Shown here one piece after another: positions 14,836 to 26,064 of a stretch of DNA of 64,000 nucleotides. This stretch comes from Chrysopilus asiliformis (taxonomy: Eukaryota; Arthropoda; Insecta; Diptera; Rhagionidae). The DNA is taken from the NCBI GenBank assembly GCA_964034945.1, contig OZ035960.1, forward strand, positions 116,105,824-116,169,823, read 5' to 3'. Both the position numbers and the translations under genes were made by a program. The notes beneath the pieces were generated by a model. That model worked only from the letters and a program-made list of their open reading frames with translations. It was not told the DNA's origin and did no database searches. The first letter of the stretch is position 1. Every line of letters starts with the position of its first letter.

Positions 14836-14952
14836 TTTCAAGAATTTTTGTTTTTGAAAAAAATCGCAAAAAATTGCAGTGGTTAGTCCATGATTTTTTG
14901 ATGGCAAAAAATGTTTTTTTCTTTTTTTTGTCTGATTGCGCTGAAACTTGGC
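14836..14952. repeat. AT-rich spacer at the satellite inversion point
   Basis: One AT-rich monomer centre (T- and A-runs around CCATGATTTTTTGATGG) joins the direct array on its left to the inverted array on its right. The left join is abrupt: ...TCCGTTGT passes straight into TTCAAGAATTTTTG. The right join follows GCTGAAACTTGGC and then GTAGAGGGTAATGG, which is the other arm of the same monomer read in reverse. The flip therefore sits inside the monomer's own internal inverted repeat. Confidence 0.85.
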
Positions 14953-16474
14953 GTAGAGGGTAATGGGGAGTCGCTGATCACAAATCCGTTGTCCGTTTTT
15001 CGATAGCTCTCACGGTTTGGCCAGGGCGCCTAGGGTCGCCTCAAAAAATGGAGATAGCTCAAAATTGACAACGGATTTCGATTTCTCGTCGCCCAAAACC
15101 CCTACGAAACTTGGCGTAGAGGGTAATGGAGAGTCGCTGATCACAAATCCGTTGTCCGTTTTTCGATAGCTCTCACGGTTTGGCCAGGGCGCCTAGGGTC
15201 GCCTCAAAAAATGGAGATAGCTCAAAATGGACAACGGATTTCGATTTCTCGTCGCCCAAAACCCCTACGAAACTTGGCGTAGAGGGTAATGGGGGGCCGC
15301 TGATCACGAATCCGTTGTCCGTTTTTCGATAGCTCTCACGGTTTGGCCAGGGCGCCTAGGGTCGCCTCAAAACATGGAGATAGCTCAAAATGGACAACGG
15401 ATTTCGATTTCTCGTCGCCCAAAACCCCTACGAAACTTGGCGTAGAGGGTAATGGGGGGCCGCTGATCACGAATCCGTTGTCCGTTTTTCGATAGCTCTC
15501 ACGGTTTGGCCAGGGCGCCTAGGGTCGCCTCAAAACATGGAGATAGCTCAAAATGGACAACGGATTTCGATTTCTCGTCGCCCAAAACCCCTACGAAACT
15601 TGGCGTAGAGGGTAATGGGGAGTCGCTGATCACAAATCCGTTGTCCGTTTTTCGATAGCTCTCACGGTTTGGCCAGGGCGCCTAGGGTCGCCTCAAAAAA
15701 TGGAGATAGCTCAAAATGGACAACGGATTTCGATTTCTCGTCGCCCAAAACCCCTACGAAACTTTGCGTAGAGGGTAATGGGGGGCCGCTGATCACGAAT
15801 CCGTTGTCCGTTTTTCGATAGCTCTCACGGTTTGGCCAGGGCGCCTAGGGTCGCCTCAAAACATGGAGATAGCTCAAAATGGATAACGGATTTCGATTTC
15901 TCGTCGCCCAAAACCCCTACGAAACTTGGCGTAGAGGGTAATGGGGGGCCGCTGATCACGAATCCGTTGTCCGTTTTTCGATAGCTCTCACGGTTTGGCC
16001 AGGGCGCCTAGGGTCGCCTCAAAAAATGGAGATAGCTCAAAATGGACAACGGATTTCGATTTCTCGTCGCCCAAAACCCCTACGAAACTTGGCGTAGAGG
16101 GTAATGGGGAGTCGCTGATCACAAATCCGTTGTCCGTTTTTCGATAGCTCTCACGGTTTGGCCAGGGCGCCTAGGGTCGCCTCAAAAAATGGAGATAGCT
16201 CAAAATGGACAACGGATTTCGATTTCTCGTCGCCCAAAACCCCTACGAAACTTGGCGTAGAGGGTAATGGGGGGCCGCTGATCACGAATCCGTTGTCCGT
16301 TTTTCGATAGCTCTTACGGTTTGGCCAGGGCGCCTAGGGTCGCCTCAAAACATGGAGATAGCTCAAAATGGACAACGGATTTCGATTTCTCGTCGCCCAA
16401 AACCCCTACATGCCAAGTTTCAGCGCGATCAGACAAAAAATCAGAAAAAAACATTTTTTGCCATCAAAAAATCA
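14953..16474 (-). repeat. 163-bp shortened satellite, inverted array
   Basis: Nine monomers in the opposite orientation, with starts at 14951, 15114, 15277, 15440, 15603, 15766, 15929, 16092 and 16255, an exact 163-bp period. The unit equals the 280-bp monomer minus 117 bp of its palindromic centre; the junction reads CCTACGAAACTT. Two sequence types occur: one with GGCCGCTGATCACGAATCC and one with AGTCGCTGATCACAAATCC. The last unit reverts to the full-length form (ATGCCAAGTTTCAGCGC, then A-rich). It ends at about 16474 within the palindromic core ATCAAAAAATCATG, after which unrelated sequence begins. Confidence 0.95.
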
Positions 16475-16950
16475 TGTACACTGGTCTAAATAGTATACCA
16501 ATATGAGACCTATCATGATGGGTGACAAATTAAAGGTTTTAAGAAAAGACTCATAAATATGTAAAAAATATTCCAAAAATTTTAAAGTAGCGGACGTCGA
16601 ACGCCATTTTGATGGAAAGGCCTCATAAAGAAACTTACAAATATTTACAACTTAACTTCAATAAAAAATAAAATAAAAAAAAGATCATCTGTCGGGAGAT
16701 TTTGAACTAAAGACTGTGAAATAAAAAAAAATTAAAAAGCGACTACGATAAAACAAAGTTTTAAAAACCCCACTAAGGTAACAGAATAGTAGAAAACAGA
16801 GGTATCTTAATAATTTTTCCGCGTGTGAAATTTTGTGTCTCAACCAAATACTTTTTAAATGTCCATTTGAATGATAAATTTTTGAGTGAATGTTGAAAAA
16901 TAATAAATGTGCTGTGAAAATGTTTATCTCTTGATTTTTCTATGTTCCTA
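16475..16950. other. Intergenic, nothing recognised
   Basis: AT-rich sequence immediately outside the satellite. No gene, tRNA or repeat end was recognised. Confidence 0.5.
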
Positions 16951-16958
16951 AATTATCT

Positions 16959-17238
16959 CACGGCATACAGACAAACAAGGTATGCTGTAAACTTTTGATA
17001 GCCAGGTGTGACGTCATTTGTGCCGATTTTTTTTAATTAATTTTTATGTTTATTGATCACTATTTAATGCAATCAGTCCACTAATTTACAAATATCTTAT
17101 TTAGATCGCACAAATTTAAAAAAAACCATCCAGAATACAAAATTCCTTCTGCACTTGACGAACTAATCGGCACAAGTGACGTTGCAAAGAAACGTCAGAT
17201 TTGAGTTTACAGCATACCTTGTTTGTCTCTATGCCGTG
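16959..17238. mobile_element. hAT-type foldback MITE with 8-bp target duplication
   Basis: The ends are inverted repeats: CACGGCATACAGACAAACAA on the left and the near reverse complement ending ATGCCGTG on the right. Inner inverted segments (TTTGTGCCGAT and ATCGGCACAA) extend the symmetry. The element is flanked by a perfect 8-bp direct repeat AATTATCT at 16951-16958 and 17239-17246. That duplication length is characteristic of hAT transposons. It is 280 bp long with no coding capacity, so it is non-autonomous. Confidence 0.85.
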
Positions 17239-17246
17239 AATTATCT

Positions 17247-19875
17247 TTCATTTTACACCGCCCTGAGCGTAAACATAAATCGTATACAATATGCTAATTT
17301 GAAGTTGCTTCCACAAAAAGATAGTATGATATGTCAGAGAAAAACATATCAGCATATCAGCAGTGCGCCGTAAAAGAAATATGTCTTAATTACAAAACAA
17401 AAGACGCGATGAATATCATTGTCCCCTTATCGTTTTAAAGAAAGTTAAAGACAACAAGAACTCATACGTTCTAGGATGACACGGTTTTGGTTTTAATGTT
17501 TTTCCCTTGAAATAATGAGAAAACAACAACATCGCTACTGTGCAAAGCAAACTGTGTAGGTGAATTACGCCGACCATAACTTATTGGTTCGAAGACTAAT
17601 CATATCCCGGTCGGTAGTGTTAAATCATATTCTAAGTTCAGTTGTAGTCTCTCATACCATTTGCAAGAGTTTTTCCTTCTCCTCCAATTACCATAGCGCG
17701 GAATCATTTCATTTGGCCACTGATGCATAGGTAACAAAACAAAAAAAAAAATGCATTTATTGATTTTTTAATGTGCTTTTAATTGCTCATTCTTGCTAAA
17801 CTCGCCGTGAAAAATCCTTGTTTGCCTCTCGGCTATTTTTTTATGTTTCCATCGTTGACGTGTAACTGGACTCAGTATGGTTTATAACCATTTAAAGAAC
17901 TTTAATACCATTATTCATATCGATTAAACAACTTTGCGATTGTACTAGAAATACAAAAAAAAAATGGTATACTAGCATAAGCAGGTCGGACGACGATAGT
18001 GATATTATGACGTTAAGTTACGTTCCAACTTAAACACCTGTCGTCTGCTGAATGTTGGTTGTTATATCGCAATATCAACATATAATATAAATATCAAATC
18101 CACACCCCCCTCGCTATATGATGCATGACCAAACTATGCCTTCATTAATGCCAAGTGATTCGTATTATTACTTGCATTTTCCATACCAAATTCGTACGGC
18201 CAAAAAAACTTTTTTTTGATATTTTAAATCGCTGAGATTTCAATCTCATAATTTTAGGGTCTAAAACTTAATTTCACTTAAAATTCATTGACCTTCATTT
18301 CCCGGCTGTGATAATTTTTTGTCTAAAAAAACTCATGTTGATTAAAAAAGTGCAAAATTCATCCATTAGAACGGATAAAGCAAACAGAATACGCCCGAAT
18401 TTTTCATCGTTAAACGACCACTTTCAACGCCCGCAGTTTTCGTTTTTTTTTTTTTTTTTTTGTATTTTATATGGTAGATTTAATTTTCTTTGGGGTGATG
18501 TGTCTATTTGTGTGAAACATCTTCATTTTTATTATACTGTTCGATCCTGTCTGTTGTTGGCTGCGCCGGGCTAAGTCTTTAGATCTGAGAGACAATAGAA
18601 TTTCCGTTTTTAATGACCAAAATAATATGTATATGCTTTAATTAGCATAATTTGATGATGTACTCCGAAATTACAAAATCATTTTGATAGCATAGAAAAA
18701 GAAAAAAATTTACTATACTGAGCTTAAAAAATAGCATACATTAAATCTGATGTTATCTCGCAGACATTTGTTAAATCATAAATTTAATGTGTTGACATGT
18801 GTCTGATATTTTGGAATTCTCTTTCATTACTACATTATTTATGATTAATTTTTGGTATAGAAATTTATTGTTCTTGGCAAAACATGCGGAAATCCTCAAA
18901 AAAGTCTCATACGAGTATTTAAGTGATTTCAAAAGTGCATTAAATTTAGAAAGAAACAAAAACGTTTTTAATATTGCATATAAGTATGCCTAAAAAAAAT
19001 CTAAAAATAACCCACATATGGATATATGTGTTCTTCGAATAAATAAAAGTTGTCAACGAGGCAGAAAAAGAAATAAAACTTATTGAATTAAGTGAATTTT
19101 TGCCATATCCGCGATCCAAGTTACTTTTTTTTTTTATTTTCCTCGTTTTTTGGTTTATATCTTTCTCAATGAACTACGAAGCCAATTAATTTTTTGTTTA
19201 CCTCTTAGCCTGAGTTTTGCCTTTGCCCAATATAAAAGTATTTCCTGCATATTACTGCTATGAAACCCTCTCGATAAAGGCTACGATTTTTTATTTTCTC
19301 ACTGTTTTCCAAATATAAAAGGGATTTGTGCAGGGATCAAACGAAGGAAAAACCTATATAAAGATATATGAAATCAGAATCTGTGAATGACTATAAACTG
19401 GTAAATGTTTTAAAGACGTTGGCAAATCTGAAAAGGGACATTAAGGTCGCAACAGAGTCTGTGACTGAACCTATTCCAGACAGTAAGAAGAATACGAGTT
19501 TATAATCTGCTTGTTCACCACCAGGTTCTTTGCAAGCAAGCGAAGAAGCAAGTGAGTCCCAGTGTTAAACATAAATCTCAGCAACACTTAAAATAACTTT
19601 AAACTTGACTACTGTAAGATTTGACCGCATGATATGACATTTAAATTGTTTTTCTTCATGACTGCCCACACTTATGCTGTTCTCAGTTTGTTGATAGAAA
19701 AGAGACTATATTCACCATTCGAAACATCAAAAAGATATATCTTTGTAGCTTTGGTTAATGGTATATCTACCTACAAAAATTCAAAATACGAATAAAAAAT
19801 TGAATTCTGTTTTGCTGGTGGTGTGAAAAGAAATTGCCTTCAATCGCATAATTGGCATATTTCTATATTTTATGA
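17247..19875. other. Intergenic, nothing recognised
   Basis: AT-rich sequence with long A- and T-runs, for example T18 near 18437-18454. Open frames here are short and of low complexity. No gene or repeat family was recognised. Confidence 0.5.
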
Positions 19876-20467
19876 CTAGCTTGCATATCCGTCGTTGCCG
19901 GGTTAAGTTTTTTGTCTAAGTTTTAGAATACGAAGAAAACCGGAAAGAACTTAAAAACTTTTTAATGGGTCTATGTTGGGGCTGGACCCCCGACGAACAT
20001 CTATGCCAAATTTCAGGCCAATCGGTTCAGTAGTTTCCCCGCAAAAGAGTAACATAGAGGGAAAACTAAGTTTCGAGATGACTTTACACCCTTCCCTTAC
20101 TCCCCCCACCTCTCGGGCTACTTTTTAATGGGTCTATGTTGGGGCTGGACCCCCGACGAACATCTATGCCAAATTTCAGGCCAATCGGTTCAGTAGTTTC
20201 CCTGCGAAAGATTAACATAGCGCAAAAACTAAGTTTCGAAATCACTTTACCCCCTCCCCTTACTCCCCCCACCCCTCTCACTTCTTTTCCGTATGCCTAT
20301 ATTGGAACCAGAACTACCACAGACACTCATGCCAAATTTCAAGTCAATCGGTTCAGCCGTTTTTGAGTGAAAGAGGAACAGACAGACAGAAAAGCAGATA
20401 GACAGACAGACTGACAAACAGACAGACAGACAGACAGACACCAACTCATTTTTATATATTAGTATGA
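19876..20467 (-). mobile_element. Non-autonomous Helitron-like element, family 1, complete copy
   Basis: Read on the minus strand it starts TCATACTAATATATAAA (20467) and ends with a hairpin (ACCCG, 7-nt loop, a partner arm carrying one change) followed by TATGCAAG and CTAG (19876). It is flanked by A on the 5' side and T on the 3' side with no target duplication, as expected for Helitrons. The 5' part contains a GACA-type microsatellite. The interior holds a 163-bp tandem duplication; CTTTTTAATGGGTCTATG recurs at 19958 and 20121. It has no Rep/helicase gene. Confidence 0.8.
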
Positions 20468-20911
20468 TTACATTTTAATTTTATTTACTTAAAAAAATCA
20501 ATATTACTTACTTTAACAAATTATGGTGTAAATGAAAGCCCAATCTGCACAGCCGTGACTCCGATAAAAATGTCAAAGACTAAAAATTAGAATTACTTGA
20601 ACTTACTTTTAGTAAGAAAATAGAAGAAGACAAACACCCTAACCTAAACAGTGATATATTTAATTAAACAGCAATATGTAGTTCAAGCCGCCTACATTTA
20701 ATTTATTACAGTAAATTACATAAAACAAATGTTGAAACATAAATTCTTTGGCTTCTGTTTCATTGGAATATTTCGACAAACAAGAATTATTCGATTCTTG
20801 TTCATGTCCTAACCAATGCCAATTTAGTGTAACTCTGTAATATCTTCAAGTGGATTCATTCATTCACCTACTGTTATGCCTCATTAAATTAATTACGAGA
20901 AAAGACAAAAT

Positions 20912-20978
20912 TTAATATTTGTCCGTGTGGGTACTCTCGGAATCGGGCTCTGACTCCAGCACCATCCAAGGGCTTACT
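20912..20978 (-). CDS. Possible terminal coding exon of an unidentified gene
   Basis: On the minus strand a strong splice acceptor (pyrimidine-rich tract ending ACTTTCAG, about 20979-21003) is followed by a short frame. It reads SPWMVLESEPDSESTHTDKY and ends in TAA at 20912-20914. Base composition is clearly more GC-rich than the surroundings, and the peptide is a plausible acidic, serine-rich C-terminus. No upstream exon was found, so the rest of the gene would lie beyond about 21 kb or be separated by a long intron. I do not recognise the protein. A chance acceptor next to a short open frame is the alternative. Confidence 0.3.
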
Positions 20979-21860
20979 CTGAAAGTTAAAAAAGAAAAAT
21001 AAGCAGTTAACTACGATGTTCCTTTTATTCATCCCCCCTCTAAATCCTCCGCTGACTCCTTTTCACACAAATAGCATAGCGGTTTGGTAGTTGCGATTTT
21101 CCTTTTTTGCAACTCGTTTCCAGCTTTTCTCTGATACGAGTATTTTCTGCATATTTCGATGCTGAATAATAATTTAATGCAAATTTTCATAATTTATTGC
21201 GCCTGGTATTGATTTCAGCAGTTTTCGTTTAAAACTTATTCGGTAGTTGCCGACATAAATAGCCACCAAAAGAAATTAATTATGGATCGGATGTCTGCCA
21301 CAGCGGGAGTCCACGAATTCATCTCTTTGAATCATTTAAGTAAACTTTTCGAATGTTCATCTTCGTTGCCGAGTTTGTATAATTGCTATATAAAAACATT
21401 ATTAACATGTAAATATTGTTTGGTATTTTTAAGTGAAATCAAATTAGTTAAAAGTTCCAAACCCTTTTAGAACTGCGAAAGCTTCAAGAAAAATATTTTT
21501 TATGAGTTAAAAAAAGTAAATATATTACGCGCTCGATATAGTGAACTCTTGATATAGTAAACAAAATTTTTAAAACACAGGCTGTTTTAAAAATTGAAAA
21601 ACTAATTTTTCCAGTCCATGATGAAGAAAAAAAATGTTCGAAAATGAAAAAAATAACTTCAACTTGATAAGGCGTCTAAATACGAAACAAATTATACACA
21701 ATATTTCGTATGTGAGTTACATAAGTTTTGGGAAAAAATATTTTTTTTATAAAAAAATTCCCATTTTATTTATATATAACCTAATTGGAATTTTTAAATA
21801 GTTAATCATCTTCTTGCTCTTTTTAAACTGGATTTTATATAATATTTTCAAAATTGATTT
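20979..21860. other. Intergenic, nothing recognised
   Basis: AT-rich. The only recognisable piece is a short pogo-like relic at 21531-21563, listed separately. Confidence 0.45.
21531..21563. repeat. Relic resembling the pogo-like element end
   Basis: GATATAGTGAAC followed by GATATAGTAAAC resembles the GGTATAGTGAACCC motif at the ends of the elements at 31043 and 41163-42281. It is too short for a firm assignment. Confidence 0.3.
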
Positions 21861-21889
21861 TAGATCATATGTTGAACAGTTTTCACTTT

Positions 21890-22897
21890 GAACATAGAAA
21901 ATTTTCACATTGGAAATGTACGAGCAAATTTTTCTTCAAAAAACACAACGAAAAATATCAGTTGTGGTCAACACAAAACTTTCTTCTACAAAATCTACGA
22001 CCCTGCGCAATTTACGCTGGAGCCCTGTCGCGTTGTCAACCTATAAGACGACCTCCCAATAAATTCTTGGTTTATTCAAAAATATCAAAAACGTACAAAA
22101 TTTGAGATAACTTGAGAACTGTAAAAGATATCAATTTACTGTAAATGGCAAAAATGTAGAAAATGTTAACATCTTTAATTATTCTTTTAACTGATTTGTC
22201 GAAAAACCGTTAGTTTGCAAGTAATTTGCAAAAATATATTTTTTTATATTTTAATCTAAATATCTCAATAACGGTAAAATATAACGGATAACGGTAAGAA
22301 ACAAAATTGTGCAGAATGCCATTCTCATTAATTCACTTCATACATTCAGTCAGCAAAAACCCGTTAGTTTTCGAGATAATCGCAAAAAACTGTTTTTTTG
22401 GAAATAACGGTTTATCTCGATAACAGGTGGAGATATCGAGTTATAGCTAAAGACAAAAGTGTGGGAAATTTTATTTTCTCCAAGTTTTGTCATACTTAAG
22501 GCCACTAAAAAACGCGTAGTTTGGGAGTAAATCGAGAAAAACGAAATTGCGATTTTTAAAAAACCGCCATTTTGGATACTTCCGGTTAACGGATTTCCAC
22601 CAAAAGTTGATAGGATCGTCCCATTTCAGGACCCAACATGCCTATAAAATTTCATGGCGCTAGCTCTATTAGTTTTTGAGAAATCTTGTACACAGACTGA
22701 CAGACAGACTGACAGACAGACTGACAGACAGACTGACAGACTGACAGACTGACAGACAGAAAGACATTTTTTTAATATGACTCCAATCGACTCAGGAGTG
22801 ATCGGGAAATGTTTTTTAGGCAAAATTAAGAGATCGAAATTTTTCATGAATACAATACTTTATTATACTCCGTAGAAGAAAGTAAAAAGTATTACAA
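21890..22897 (+). repeat. Unclassified interspersed repeat A, copy 1
   Basis: This shares ordered blocks with 23905-25071 and with 62640-63095. Shared pieces include ATCTCAATAACGGTAA, AAAACCCGTTAG, AAAGACAAAAGTGT, AAAAACGCGTA and a TACTTCCGGT block. The end reads CATGAATACAATACTTTAT and then GAAAGTAAAA. A TGACAGACAGAC microsatellite lies at about 22690-22760. No terminal inverted repeat or reverse transcriptase was seen, so the class is not assigned. This copy preserves the uninterrupted site (22344/22345) corresponding to the Helitron insertion in copy 2. Confidence 0.7.
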
Positions 22898-22915
22898 CTT
22901 GCAAAAAAGATAAAT

Positions 22916-23019
22916 TCCTTCGAGCCGGATTTGAACCAGCGACCTATGGATTTCTGCTAATCTCTACAAATTTGGAAGCTATCTACAGTCCACCGCTCTA
23001 CCAACTGAGCTATCGAAGG
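22916..23019 (-). tRNA. tRNA-Tyr (anticodon GTA) with 31-nt intron
   Basis: The minus strand folds as a full cloverleaf. The acceptor pairs CCTTCGA with TCGAAGG, with discriminator A at 22916. The D arm is GCTC/GAGC with the A-box TAGCTCAGTTGG. The anticodon stem is GTGGA/TCCAT with loop CTGTAGA (anticodon GTA). The T arm is GCTGG/CCGGC with the B-box GGTTCAAATCC. The mature sequence is 73 nt. A 31-nt intron at 22952-22982 interrupts the loop one base 3' of the anticodon, between positions 37 and 38, the standard place for eukaryotic tRNA introns and usual in insect tRNA-Tyr. A T6 pol III terminator lies at 22903-22908 on the same strand. All key bases are intact, so it is probably functional. 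Confidence 0.95.
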
Positions 23020-23904
23020 CGATACAATTATTTGAAATAAAATAATACGCTAAACCTCTTTGAACTTTCACTATCAAAAAAACTGGAATTCAGCGGCTAT
23101 AAATCTCATGAAAAATCTCCAATGCTAACTGGCCCACAAGACGCAAAGCATAAGCAGTCAAATCCGAGCATAATTAACTAAAACTGGCATAAAAGCAAAA
23201 GACATCTGGTTGCGATGCTGCTCGCGTATTTTAAAATCCAATAGCTGCATAATCGGGGCTAAAATCAATTTTATTTTTTGATTGAATCGCGATATCTTAA
23301 CCGCATAATGGGTAGTAATTTACACCTGAACATTATAGCAAAAGCCTGCCAAATGAGCTTCACATGAAATATTTATGGCACGAACGAGCCAAGTTGGGCC
23401 ACCAGCGGCATGCTGAATAGAAGCGACACATTGAAATGAAAAATACAGGCCTTACGAACTATAAAAAGCAAAGACATCAGAAGCAGAGCCAGTGGCAGGT
23501 AGAGTTATAGGTTTAGGTCATGTAACCGACATGCGTGCCTACTGATTTTGTTTCCGTAGTATTGGATTGCAACAGTCTTCTTGCAAAGGATTTACTATAT
23601 CTTTTTTTTTCATTTTCCAGTCACGTCAAAGTGAATTAATCAAACTGAGAAGTGTGACACAATATTAGCCACCTTAAACTCCTCAACATGATATTATGAG
23701 AGGCTCAAGAATTTTACCCGGCCAAAATTAACAAAAATAACATAAACTTTAAGTGAAGGCAGCACGAGCCAACATTCCATAAACCGCATTCGAAAAAAAA
23801 TGTAAGGCAAGGATCACTAGTGGGAATTAAACGGGAGACTTACGAATTCGCCTATTACATGTACTTTTTTTAAGTTTATTGAATAAAAGTAAAAAAAAAA
23901 TTTT
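23020..23904. other. Intergenic, nothing recognised
   Basis: AT-rich sequence upstream of the tRNA-Tyr gene. No second tRNA or coding exon was seen. Confidence 0.45.
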
Positions 23905-25071
23905 CAGTTTTTTAACATCATTAATTCTTATTTTGTTTTTAGGAGGAACCGTTAGGTTGCAAACAATTCGCAAAAAATTATGTTTGTACTTTTTATTGAA
24001 AATATCTCAATAACGATAAAGGATAGTGGATAACAATGAAAGATAACGTTGTGGCAAATATTATTCTTTTCAATTTATATCATACACTAGCTTGCATACC
24101 CGTCGTTGCCGGGCTAAAGTTTTTTTTAAAAAGTTTTTTGCACAAAAAACCCAGAAATAGCTTAAAAACTATTGGAAAAAATCGTTATGCCTTCAGAACC
24201 TCCCGTTCCGAATTTTAAAATTCTAATACCAGATTCGTGATCAGCGACCCCGAAAACCCCCTAATGCCACTTTTCCCCGGGAAAAATGGGAAAAATGATA
24301 TTTGCGTTATCTTTACAGGACTTTCCGTTGCGAGTTTTGAAAATCTAACACCGGATTCGTGATCAGCGACCCCGAAAACCCCCGATTGAAACTTTTCAGC
24401 CTCCTATTGAGCAGGATTCATGGCGAAAATCACGGGTTAAAAACACCCAAACCCTCTTTACCCCCCGTTGACCCCCTTAGGGGTAAAATTTCGGAAAACC
24501 CCGCCTTAGTGAGCGCCTACGCGAAGGTTGGGACATATTGTGAAAGTTTCAAGTCCTAGCTTCAAGGATTTGGGCTGAGCGTTGATAAGTCAGTCACTCA
24601 CTCAGTCAGGTTAAACGATTTTAAATATAGAGATTAAACCACTGAAAACCCGTTAGCTTTCAAGAGAATCTCCAAAAACAGTTTTTTATAATAAAGGTAT
24701 ATCTTGATACCGCTTGTAGATGTCGCGCTCTGGTAAAAGACAAAAGTGTAGGAAATTTGACTGTTTTGCCATAAGTAAGACTATCGAAAAACGCGTACTT
24801 TCGGAGCAAATCATGAAAAACTAAATACAATTTTTTTAAAAGCCGCCATTTGGGTTACTTCCGGTCAATTGATTTATACCACAGGTTGATAAAATCGTCC
24901 CTTTGCAAGACCAAATTCGCCTGTAAAATATCATGGCGATCTCTAGTAGTTTTTGAAAAATCTTGTGCGCAGACTAACTGACAGACGGAAAGATATTTTT
25001 GTAATAATTAATAGGTCAACATTTTACATGAATACAATACTTTATTTTACTTTGTATAAGAAAGTAAAAAC
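23905..25071 (+). repeat. Unclassified interspersed repeat A, copy 2, split by a Helitron
   Basis: Bases 23905-24086 and 24634-25071 together reproduce the order of blocks seen at about 22140-22897. Examples are ATATCTCAATAACG(A/G)TAAA, AAAACCCGTTAG, AAAGACAAAAGTGT, GCCGCCATTT, and CATGAATACAATACTTTAT followed by GAAAGTAAAA. The 547 bp between the two parts is the Helitron-like element at 24087-24633. Confidence 0.75.
24087..24633 (-). mobile_element. Non-autonomous Helitron-like element, family 2, nested in repeat A
   Basis: On the minus strand it starts TCTCTATATTTAAAA (24633) and ends with GCCCGGCAACGACGGGTATG, CAAG and CTAG (24087). The host bases are A on the 5' side and T on the 3' side, with no duplication. 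The last 28 bases are nearly the same as family 1, but the interior is different. It holds two copies of an approximately 121-bp segment carrying (A/G)GATTCGTGATCAGCG at 24231-24246 and 24353-24368. The second matches the satellite monomer exactly over 16 bp. No coding capacity was seen. Confidence 0.8.
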
Positions 25072-26064
25072 GAAATACGTGTTATATATAAATCTGATAT
25101 TTACTTGTGCACTTGGTAGATACATATTAACATGTTCCCTGTGACCTTTCAACTATATGAGTAGTTATATTTTGATTTTGAAATTTTCTTCGTTTCCTTC
25201 TCGTTAAACTCGTAATCTATATCTTTAATTGATCTTCGCAGGAAGAAATACTAGTTAATCATATAGTCTGTGTAATCAATACCGGGTCGCCAGAAACCTT
25301 TTGGCAAAATCCACAGTAACGAAGACGGTAATGTTACATTACCCATCAGAGAAGTACAAAATTTTAAATCGATAGATGCTTGCACCTTACAGATATTTAC
25401 GACGCATTGTTTCAATTTTGAAGTAGAATAGATAGTTAGTCGTTATTTATTAGATACTTGTGCTTTTACTATGGGAGCAGTGGAATGGACTGCTGTTGCT
25501 GAGATCACTTGCGATGATTAGGATTACTTCATCTCGTTTGAAACGAAACTCTTCCTTAATTTTATTTATTTATTTTTGCAAGTTTTTCATAACACTACAC
25601 AAATAAAGTATATGATAACATAACGCAATTGTAAAAATGTTTTTAAATTTCGCTGAGAAAACGATTAACCTGAAGCAGTTTTCCATGATAAATTCTTAGA
25701 ACCAGTAGTTCCCAGGTAAGATAACCAAGTAAGTTGCGAAAAACCTATAAAAAGGAATAATAAACATGTACATATATATAATTAATATACAAAATTTTAA
25801 TATTTATTATTACGCATAATTGCGTATTCTATCCTCAAATATGCGATTGTATCTTTGTGATGAAATAAATTCAATTTTTTTAAATATATTTTTTTAGTAA
25901 TTTATTCGATATGGGATTACGAAAGTGAAATAGCTTTCAATAATTGAATTACAAATTAATTATCGCTATGCTTGAATAATCTTAATTTCTATGAAGTTTT
26001 GGCAAGAAGTAAATTGCAAAGGGATAAAATAAAGGGATAACAAAGGAATTTGCATAATATCATA
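25072..26064. other. Intergenic, nothing recognised
   Basis: AT-rich; no gene or known repeat end seen. Confidence 0.45.

Noticed and set aside
1..16474. Regular repeats resembling a CRISPR array
   Set aside because: Units are 280 or 163 bp with no unique spacers, and the genome is eukaryotic.
22690..22762. GACA/GACT microsatellite as a separate locus of interest
   Set aside because: It recurs as an internal part of repeat A and of Helitron family 1, so it is part of those elements.
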